Origin: a virus
Strand: one strand, 5' to 3'
Length of the DNA: 54,427 nucleotides
Virus record (IMG/VR): IMGVR_UViG_3300006754_000023
Coordinates: 1-54,427 of that record
A program made the translations under genes and the position numbers. The first letter of the stretch is position 1. Each line of letters begins with the position of its first letter. Shown in pieces: positions 48,317 through 54,427 of the stretch. The notes under the pieces are model-generated. The model saw only the letters and a program-made list of their open reading frames with translations. It had not been told where the DNA came from and did no database searches.

Positions 48317-48537
48317 AACAGATCATTAAAGAAGAGATTGGAAAGGTTTTGAACGAACGTGAGGTATTTACTTATAGCGGAGATGCACAAGAGCTTATCG
48401 ATTATGCAAAGTCTCTGGGTTGGGAATTTATTGAAGATAATTATGTCGATGCCGATGATTATATTGATTGGGACAAAGCGATGGGCGAAGCCACCGCGTT
48501 TCTGAAAGATAAAGAAGTTGAAATAGAATATAATTAA
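48292..48537 (+). CDS. Tagged small protein 2
   Basis: The product has 81 residues and begins with MKITKQQLKQIIKEEI, the shared N-terminal helix, ending with L20-N21-E22. The remaining 59 residues are an acidic alpha/beta fragment (SGDAQELIDYAKSLGWEFIEDNYVD...). The first 25 bases of the gene are identical to those of the gene at 48549. The function of the body is unknown. Confidence 0.6.
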   Translation: MKITKQQLKQIIKEEIGKVLNEREVFTYSGDAQELIDYAKSLGWEFIEDNYVDADDYIDWDKAMGEATAFLKDKEVEIEYN

Positions 48538-48548
48538 GGAAAAATAAA

Positions 48549-48573
48549 ATGAAAATCACAAAACAACAACTTA
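48549..48573 (+). repeat. 25-base direct repeat, copy 2 (tag-coding)
   Basis: Second exact copy of the tag-coding repeat. A third, diverged version starts the gene at 49193 and a fourth, more distant one starts the gene at 47821. Confidence 0.85.
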
Positions 48574-49151
48574 CACAACTGCTTAAAGAAGAGATTCGAA
48601 ATATTATAGAAGAGGGCCACGGCGCGCATTTATCAATGATGCCCGCCGCAAAGACAATGTCCTCTCACGGTATAGCATCGCGTCCAGAGTCTGTTAGAGC
48701 AGAACTTATGAAACTGGTTGTCGACTTGGACCCCCAGGACCCAGAAGAGCTACAACAGCTGGCTAATATGGTCGCTAGTTTAATGGATGCCTCACAAGAA
48801 AACATTGAAGGCGATTATGGTCTTGAAGAAGGCGCCGAATTAAAGATCCCAGTCGAAAGATACGATGCATTCAAAAGAAAGATCGAACAGTGGGGTATGT
48901 TGTTTAACAAATTTACCGGATATACAGCAGATTTGGATCTTCAGTCGTTTGATCGAAAAACTGAGGGACGTAGAATACGTAGAATGGCTGTCAAGCTTGA
49001 TCAAGAATTGTTCAAGATTATGAAAGAATTCGACTTAGATTATAAGGACTATGAAGATGAGCGCCACGCGCAGCGTCAAAAGCTCGATAGGTTTGATGGC
49101 GATAACGAATTCTTTTTAGAAGAAAAAGAAGAAGATGAAGAACACGTGTGA
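48549..49151 (+). CDS. Tagged small protein 3
   Basis: This 200-residue protein has the N-terminal helix MKITKQQLTQLLKEEI and an (L/I)-x-E triplet I20-E21-E22. The body is acidic, mostly helical (AELMKLVVDLDPQDPEELQQLANMVASLM, then ERYDAFKRKIEQWGMLFNKFTGY) and ends in a Glu/Lys-rich tail. I do not recognise the body. It is followed by a small hairpin and the fourth tagged gene. Confidence 0.6.
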   Translation: MKITKQQLTQLLKEEIRNIIEEGHGAHLSMMPAAKTMSSHGIASRPESVRAELMKLVVDLDPQDPEELQQLANMVASLMDASQENIEGDYGLEEGAELKIPVERYDAFKRKIEQWGMLFNKFTGYTADLDLQSFDRKTEGRRIRRMAVKLDQELFKIMKEFDLDYKDYEDERHAQRQKLDRFDGDNEFFLEEKEEDEEHV

Positions 49152-49162
49152 CCACAAAAACA

Positions 49163-49181
49163 AGCACTCAGTTTGAGTGTT
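49163..49181 (+). promoter_or_regulatory. Small hairpin before tagged gene 4
   Basis: AGCACTC at 49163-49169 can pair with GAGTGTT at 49175-49181 (seven pairs, one G-U) over a five-base loop, directly in front of the GGGAG ribosome site. The arms look like CIRCE half sites but the spacer is 5, not 9. It may limit translation of the next gene. Confidence 0.35.
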
Positions 49182-49192
49182 GGGAGATAAAA

Positions 49193-49441
49193 ATGAAGAT
49201 CACAAAAGAACAACTTAGAAAAATTATTATGGAAGAAGTTGCTTCTGAGGGTATTGTTGATACAGACATCGGCGGCCATGGCGATGAAGCAATCGTCACC
49301 GGACCAGAAGGAGACGCTTCTGAGCATGCTCAGGCAGGTGCTCGCCTTAAGGATGTTATTCTGTATCTCGAAGGGAATGACAGAGCCGACTTGGCAGAGC
49401 CACTCCGCAAGATTCAAGAAATGATCGACGCACTTAGATAA
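49193..49441 (+). CDS. Tagged small protein 4
   Basis: The product has 82 residues from ATG 49193; the frame is open upstream to 49148 but GGGAG supports this start. It begins MKITKEQLRKIIMEEVASEG, the shared helix. In this copy there is no (L/I)-x-E at residue 22; the nearest candidate is V16-A-S-E19. The rest is acidic with a C-terminal helix (ARLKDVILYLEGNDRADLAE...). The function is unknown. Confidence 0.55.
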   Translation: MKITKEQLRKIIMEEVASEGIVDTDIGGHGDEAIVTGPEGDASEHAQAGARLKDVILYLEGNDRADLAEPLRKIQEMIDALR

Positions 49442-49449
49442 AAAAACAC

Positions 49450-49478
49450 TTGACATCCCTCATTAAACGAGATATACT
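49450..49478 (+). promoter_or_regulatory. Sigma70-type promoter of the Mre11-Rad50 unit
   Basis: TTGACA at 49450-49455, a 17-base spacer, and TATACT at 49473-49478. It is the best match to the bacterial consensus of the four CTTGACAT promoters in the window. Confidence 0.75.
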
Positions 49479-49514
49479 TGTATAGTAGAAGCACACTTAT
49501 GTCTGGAGGGACCA

Positions 49515-52500
49515 TTGAAATTTGCACATATTAGCGACACTCATATCAAAAATTTGAAGTATCATTATGAATACAGAATTGTTTTTGAGCAGTTATACAA
49601 AACCTTACGAGAACAAGAAGTTGATTACATTGTTCACTGCGGAGACATTGCACACACGAAGACACAAATCTCACCTGAGTTTGTCGAGATGTGTTCTGAC
49701 TTCTTTCGCAGTTTAGCAGAGATTGCACCAACATATATTATCTTGGGCAACCACGACGGCAATCTAAAGAATAGTAGCCGCCAAGATGCGCTTACACCCA
49801 TCGTAGATGCGTTAAACCTTCCTAGGCTGCACTTGCTCAAGGACTCAGGAGAAACGCATCTAAATGATGACTTCTGTTTGAATGTTCTGTCGGTCTTTGA
49901 TCGAGAACAGTGGCTAAAGCCAAGTAATCCGGATAAGATCAACATTGCTCTTTACCACGGCTCTATTAGTCGCTGTAAAACAGACACTAACTGGACAATG
50001 AGTTTTGGCGAAGACGAGATCACAATCTTTGATGATTTTGATTTTGCAATGCTTGGCGATATTCACAGGCGCCAATTCTTAGATGACGCCGGCCGCATTT
50101 GGTATGCCGGCTCAACGGTCCAACAGAATCACGGTGAAACTAACGACAAGGGCATTCTTATATGGGATATTAAATCAAAGGATGAGTGGGATATTGAACC
50201 GATTGTGTTACAAAACCCCAAACCCTTTTTCACTATCCCGTTGACACTCCGCGGCCGCATGCCAAGAAAAATTGAAGTACCAGAAAACGCGCGCCTTCGT
50301 TTAGTCAGCACTAACAACTTGCCGCTCAATGTAATGAAGCGAGCAATGGATATTGCTAAGTCTAGATTCAAGCCCGAATCTATATCGTTTTTAAATCGCG
50401 CTAGCGGTGAACGCGGAAATGTAGAAGAAATCACAGACGGCCTCAAGACTGAAAACTTGCGAGACCCAAAGATCCAAGAAGAGCTTATTTCAGAGTACCT
50501 TAAAGACCATCAGGTGCCCTCTGACACTATGGAAAAAGTTTATGAGTTAAATCGTACTTACAACAAAATCATCGAAGAGAAAGAAGAAGTCTCGCGCAAT
50601 GTTAATTGGAAGCTAACAAATTTTGAGTTTGATAATCTTTTTAATTATGGTGAAGACAATGCTGTCAATTTTAGTTCTCTTAATGGTATTATTGGGATTT
50701 TCGGAAAAAACTTTAGCGGTAAAAGTTCCATTATTGACGCTGCTCTTTATACTTTATTTAATACAACTTCAAAAAATGAACGAAAGAACCTCAATGTCAT
50801 CAATCAGAATAGAGACCTCGGTAGAGGTAAACTAACAATTGAGTGTAATAATAAAACATATACCATTGAAAGAGAATCAAAGAAATATGTCAAGCGTTTG
50901 AAGGGGGAAGAAACCTTAGAAGCTAAAACAGATCTCAACTTCGAAGTATACGATCCGCTTACGGATGAGACGGTTTCACTTAATGGGACCACACGCAATC
51001 AGACAGATGCAAATATTCGTAAGCACTTTGGCACTATGGACGACTTTATGGTATCTTCGTTGGCTTCACAGCACGGCTCATTGGCCTTCATTGACGAAGG
51101 TTCCACCCGCCGAAAAGAAATTATTGCAAAGTTTTTAGATTTGGAGATTTTTGAAAAGAAATTTAAAATGGCCAAAGATGACTCTATCGAAGCCAAGGTT
51201 CTAATTAAGAAGCACCAAAATCGAGATTATGGCGAAGAAATAGAAGAATCGAAGTTAGCCCTGCTACAGCAAGTACAAAAGTCTGAAAACAATAAGACGG
51301 TCTGTGAGTTGCTCAAAAATAAGATCGAAGCAACAAAGACGTCCCTAACCTTGGTTGACGAACAGATCTCAACGATTCCAGCAGAACTTATCGACATTAG
51401 AAATGTAAGAGAACAACAAAAAAGTAAATCTCGTATGCTGGTCTCCTTGGCTAGCACGATCTCTGAACAAAACACTATAGCAAAGCTAAAACAGATCAAA
51501 ATAATTAATTTGAATAAGATTTTAGAATCTGTAGATTTAGAGAAATTATTAAAAGATAAGTCTACGATCGACAAAGTAAAGCAAAACATATCTCTTTTGA
51601 ATCGCAGCATAGGCGAAGCGGACAAAAAGATTAAAATGCTGAAGGATCACAAGTACGATCCAGATTGTAAATATTGCAGCGAGAACACCTTTGTTAAAGA
51701 TGCTCATGCCGCGTCTAAAGATAGAAAAAACGATGTTACCACATTAAAGACGACAGAGAACAAGCTTGATGAACTTAAGCCAGAACAGAACAAAAGCAAT
51801 CTAATAAGGTATGAATCAATTGCTTCCGAGTTGTCGGTTGCTGAAAAGGAGTTGTCTAATATTAAGCTCGCTAGAGAAAGAAATAAGAATTCTTTAACCA
51901 GAACAGAGCTTGAATTAAGAGAGATCACAGAGTTAATTAAAAAATATGATGACAACAAAGATGCAATCGAAAACCTTGAAGAACTTATGACAATGCGAAC
52001 CGATTTCAATAAACAGATCGGCACCCTATCAAGTGAACTTGAATCTTGCGAGTCCGACACTCTTGAGGTTGTAAAAATGATAGGTTCTTGTGAGCAGAAG
52101 ATAGAAACCTTGCAAGAACAGAAAAAAGAATATGTCGACTTACAAAATTCATATGCAGCCTACGATCTGTTTATGCAAGCTATGCATCCTAATGGAATAG
52201 CATACGATGTAATCAAAAAGAAGATACCAGTGATCAATCAAGAAATTGCTAAAGTGCTAGCAAATATTGTGGATTTTGAGATTTTCTTTGAAAGTTTCGG
52301 AAATAAGTTTGATATTTTTATTAAACACCCGCTTTATGATGAGCGCCCGATTGAAATGGCGTCAGGGGCGGAGAAGACGATGGCGGCCATGGCCATCCGG
52401 TTATCGCTCTTAAGTGTCTCTTCTCTTCCAAAATCGGATGTGTTTATCCTTGACGAACCCGGGACAGCATTAGATGAAGAAAATATGGAGGGATTTATTC

Positions 52501-52631
52501 GTATCTTGGAACTAATTAAAGTGTATTTCAAGAATGTCTTACTTATCTCACACCTTGATTCGCTCAAAGACTGTGTTGATATGCAAGTCGTAATCGAAAA
52601 GAAAGACGGATATGCAAGAGTAAACCAGTAG
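49515..52631 (+). CDS. Single-chain Mre11-Rad50 (T4 gp47-gp46, SbcD-SbcC) fusion
   Basis: The start is TTG 49515, four bases after GGAGGG. Residues 1-340 form a calcineurin-type nuclease with all Mre11 motifs: DTH, GDIAH, GNHDGN, YHGS and GDIHRRQ. From about 363 a Rad50/SbcC ATPase follows: Walker A GKNFSGKSS (about 397-405), a coiled coil with a zinc hook C718-x-x-C721, the signature ASGAEKT (949 onward), Walker B VFILDEP (976-982) and the H-loop LISHLD. The two activities are separate proteins in T4 and in cells. Here one 1038-residue chain joins both. It resects DNA ends for recombination-dependent replication and may degrade host DNA. Confidence 0.93.
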   Translation: MKFAHISDTHIKNLKYHYEYRIVFEQLYKTLREQEVDYIVHCGDIAHTKTQISPEFVEMCSDFFRSLAEIAPTYIILGNHDGNLKNSSRQDALTPIVDALNLPRLHLLKDSGETHLNDDFCLNVLSVFDREQWLKPSNPDKINIALYHGSISRCKTDTNWTMSFGEDEITIFDDFDFAMLGDIHRRQFLDDAGRIWYAGSTVQQNHGETNDKGILIWDIKSKDEWDIEPIVLQNPKPFFTIPLTLRGRMPRKIEVPENARLRLVSTNNLPLNVMKRAMDIAKSRFKPESISFLNRASGERGNVEEITDGLKTENLRDPKIQEELISEYLKDHQVPSDTMEKVYELNRTYNKIIEEKEEVSRNVNWKLTNFEFDNLFNYGEDNAVNFSSLNGIIGIFGKNFSGKSSIIDAALYTLFNTTSKNERKNLNVINQNRDLGRGKLTIECNNKTYTIERESKKYVKRLKGEETLEAKTDLNFEVYDPLTDETVSLNGTTRNQTDANIRKHFGTMDDFMVSSLASQHGSLAFIDEGSTRRKEIIAKFLDLEIFEKKFKMAKDDSIEAKVLIKKHQNRDYGEEIEESKLALLQQVQKSENNKTVCELLKNKIEATKTSLTLVDEQISTIPAELIDIRNVREQQKSKSRMLVSLASTISEQNTIAKLKQIKIINLNKILESVDLEKLLKDKSTIDKVKQNISLLNRSIGEADKKIKMLKDHKYDPDCKYCSENTFVKDAHAASKDRKNDVTTLKTTENKLDELKPEQNKSNLIRYESIASELSVAEKELSNIKLARERNKNSLTRTELELREITELIKKYDDNKDAIENLEELMTMRTDFNKQIGTLSSELESCESDTLEVVKMIGSCEQKIETLQEQKKEYVDLQNSYAAYDLFMQAMHPNGIAYDVIKKKIPVINQEIAKVLANIVDFEIFFESFGNKFDIFIKHPLYDERPIEMASGAEKTMAAMAIRLSLLSVSSLPKSDVFILDEPGTALDEENMEGFIRILELIKVYFKNVLLISHLDSLKDCVDMQVVIEKKDGYARVNQ

Positions 52632-52644
52632 GAGATTGCACGAT

Positions 52645-53709
52645 ATGAAATTACTAATGGAAAACTGGAAAAAGTTCGTAAACGAAGATATAGAAACAGA
52701 AGAACAAGCAGCACAATGGTTAGCACAGAACATTGCACCACTTATTGATGCAGCAGATGCTGGTAATTTTAATCAACCCTTAGCGCAACTAGTTGCAAAA
52801 TTAAACACGCCTGAAGGCGCAAGCCCAGCAGTAAGGGCGCTTCTTAAACTTGGTGACGAAGATGCAAAGCCTTCTGACGAGGTAATCAAAGTTGCTATGG
52901 GGCAAACTATTCCCGCACCTCAACTAGTGCCAACTCAGGGCGTCATCGATTTGTTTAAGTCTGTAGGTTTTAATGGTTCTAATGCTAAAGGCTTGCAAGC
53001 TGTTATCGCTGGTACTTCGGCCGCTCCACCTATTCTTGTAGCCGGAAACGGTGGTACATATTATATTATTGATGGTCACCATAGGTGGTCCGGCGCAACT
53101 GTTTTTAACACCAATTGTAAAATTCCTGCCAATGTAATTGTAATGGATCCAGGCAAAGCGCTTTTAGTTAGCCAATTGGCAATTGCAGCATATCTTGGCG
53201 CCGGCAAAGCGATCCCGTCAGCATCAGCTAAGAAAGGCCGAAGCATTATCGGATCAAGTGCGATGGATAGAGAACAAGTTGAGCAAGCACTTTTATCCAA
53301 TGTTGGAAAAGTTATGGACCCTAAATCGGGTGGCAGCTTTATGAACCCTAAAGTTATAGCGGTTATAGGAAACACAGGATATGGACAGGGAACAGGTGGC
53401 AAACCTGTCAAGGGCTTCCAAGGTTCGGCTCCCGAAGAGGAAGCAGAACAAGTTCAAGAATTGACCACACCTGGCGGCAAACTTGGCAAGAGAAAGGAAA
53501 GGCTTGTAGTCGGAGCTTGTGCTGAGATTGCTGACAACTGCGGCGCCCTCGCACAAAAGTATTCTAGCGAAGGCCCACCAAGAGAAATCATGCCACAGTT
53601 TGATCCAGATAAGGGTGGCCCAGATTTCAGTGCAGTTAAAGATGATTTTGCTGGTGGTAAGTTAAACTTTGCACCTACATTTACTAGAGCCAAAAAGGCC
53701 GCAGAATAA
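52645..53709 (+). CDS. ParB/sulfiredoxin-like protein with an N-terminal capsid-targeting-like peptide
   Basis: The protein is 354 residues from ATG 52645; TTG 52636 is too close to the TAGGAG ribosome site. It begins MKLLMENWKKFVNE, a short peptide of the form MKxxxE...F-x-x-E followed by an acidic helix. Residues about 125-170 contain LVAGNGGTYYIIDGHHRWSGA; DGHHR is the motif of ParB-like nuclease/CTPase and sulfiredoxin folds. The C-terminal half is rich in Gly, Ala and Lys and unassigned. It lies between the Mre11-Rad50 gene and an FtsZ-like gene. It could act on DNA or as a nucleotide-using modifier of host proteins. Confidence 0.6.
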   Translation: MKLLMENWKKFVNEDIETEEQAAQWLAQNIAPLIDAADAGNFNQPLAQLVAKLNTPEGASPAVRALLKLGDEDAKPSDEVIKVAMGQTIPAPQLVPTQGVIDLFKSVGFNGSNAKGLQAVIAGTSAAPPILVAGNGGTYYIIDGHHRWSGATVFNTNCKIPANVIVMDPGKALLVSQLAIAAYLGAGKAIPSASAKKGRSIIGSSAMDREQVEQALLSNVGKVMDPKSGGSFMNPKVIAVIGNTGYGQGTGGKPVKGFQGSAPEEEAEQVQELTTPGGKLGKRKERLVVGACAEIADNCGALAQKYSSEGPPREIMPQFDPDKGGPDFSAVKDDFAGGKLNFAPTFTRAKKAAE

Positions 53710-53719
53710 GGAATAAACA

Positions 53720-54427
53720 ATGTCAGACGAGAACGACAACAAAAACGAATTTGATTTTCTGCCTCCCGCAGAACCACCACCCTCCTTTAATCAGGAGAAA
53801 GACCACTATCACGAACAGGTAGATGCTGAAGATTTCGGTATGGTAGAAGACTTTGGACTCCAGATGGAATACTCTGATGAAGACCTCTTGCCAGAAAACA
53901 CAGCGCCCTCTTCAATTAATGTGGGCTTTGTTGGCGTCGGCGGTGGAGGCAACAAAATGGCGAATGCGTTTATTGAACTAGGTTTCAATAAGACGCTACT
54001 CGTAAACACAACTGGAAAAGATATTCCGAAGAACGTTGAAGAGGATCACGTCGTTTTAATTCCCGATTCTGATGGAATCGGCAAAAATGTAGAATATGGA
54101 AAAGAGGTATTAAGTCAAAATGGTGCAATTATTGAAGATGCTCTCCGCATCAAACTCGGTAAAGTTGATTGGTTATTCGTCCTTGCTGGTGGCGGCGGCG
54201 GTACCGGTAGCTCTGTCACTGCTCTTCAGCCTGTCTTTGAGCGTTACTTACGCTCTGTTCAAGCGAGCGGCCGCGTCGTTTATGTAGTTTCATGGCCAAC
54301 TGCGCAAGAAAACCTTAACCCCACAATCGCTCGTAATGCGTTGACGCTGGCAAATGATGTTGCCGCGCATCCGCACATTGTTCTTGACAACGAACGAGCC
54401 ACTCGCTTACTTCGCGGCAGAATTGGC
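53720..54427 (+). CDS. FtsZ/tubulin-like GTPase (partial, runs off the window)
   Basis: The frame is open from ATG 53720 to the end of the window, giving 236 residues. About 65 acidic, Pro-rich residues come first. The GTPase core starts at residue 66: INVGFVGVGGGGNKMANAF (loop T1 of FtsZ), then NTTGKD (loop T3 region), GIGKNVEYGKEVL, and the tubulin signature AGGGGGTGSSVTA at about 156-168. FtsZ has GGGTGTG or GGGTGSG; the last Gly is Ser here. YVVSWPT and a segment with NPTIARNA follow. Phage tubulins (PhuZ, TubZ) centre or move phage DNA; this one looks closer to FtsZ. The C-terminus is not available. Confidence 0.8.
   Translation, partial: MSDENDNKNEFDFLPPAEPPPSFNQEKDHYHEQVDAEDFGMVEDFGLQMEYSDEDLLPENTAPSSINVGFVGVGGGGNKMANAFIELGFNKTLLVNTTGKDIPKNVEEDHVVLIPDSDGIGKNVEYGKEVLSQNGAIIEDALRIKLGKVDWLFVLAGGGGGTGSSVTALQPVFERYLRSVQASGRVVYVVSWPTAQENLNPTIARNALTLANDVAAHPHIVLDNERATRLLRGRIG

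Noticed and set aside
1-54427. Prophage or CRISPR-containing island
   Set aside because: No integrase, attachment repeats, host-like flanks, tRNA genes or spaced repeats were seen; all genes read one way as in a lytic phage genome segment.

Overview
The window looks like about 54 kb from the genome of a large, contractile-tailed (T4-like) virus of bacteria, probably an environmental or marine myovirus. Almost all DNA is coding and every supported gene is on the + strand. Genes are tightly packed with ATGA, TAATG and GTGA overlaps. The sequence has a gp55-like late sigma factor, gp25 and gp6/J-type baseplate wedge proteins, a DnaG/gp61-type primase and a gp46/gp47-type recombination nuclease. 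No tRNA, rRNA, integrase, transposase or CRISPR array was seen, and no intergenic gap exceeds 300 bases. The host cannot be read from the sequence. The late-gene half carries many GC-rich palindromes (GCCGGC, GGCGCC) in an otherwise AT-leaning genome.

Layout. (1) 1-3731: a sugar/glycan cluster with the tail end of a nucleotide-sugar SDR enzyme, a radical SAM/SPASM protein, two glycosyltransferase-like proteins and a short UDP-sugar dehydrogenase. (2) 3736-5557: small regulatory genes, including an FmdB-type zinc ribbon, a one-helix membrane protein and the late sigma factor. (3) 5558-44178: a 39-kb virion block. It holds a probable tail-lysin (OB-like plus DUF2272-like), a probable spike or hub protein, a 2147-residue protein, gp25, gp6/J, a DNRLRE-like protein, a 3968-residue LamG protein and a run of further structural proteins that include two paralogue pairs. 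(4) 44175-46811: an HExxH protein, a RuvC-like resolvase, an Hsp20 chaperone, a SlyD-type FKBP with a SAP-like tail and a small virion-like protein. Hsp20 and FKBP each have their own promoter and terminator. (5) 46871-54427: primase, four small proteins with a shared N-terminal tag, a single-chain Mre11-Rad50 fusion, a ParB-like protein with a different tag, and the start of an FtsZ/tubulin-like GTPase that runs off the window.

How it may work together. Four promoters sharing the 8-mer CTTGACAT and host sigma70-like -10 elements drive the chaperone, replication and recombination units. The virion block has no such promoter and is presumably read from late promoters by the phage sigma factor. 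The most interesting region is 47821-53709. Four adjacent, otherwise unrelated small proteins start with the same amphipathic helix, and in three of them it ends in (L/I)-x-E at exactly residues 20-22. The ParB-like protein starts with a second MKxxxE...NE-type peptide. Both resemble in form the T4 capsid-targeting peptides that the prohead protease removes, so these genes may encode proteins packaged in the head and injected into the host. That is inference. No database search or computation was possible here.
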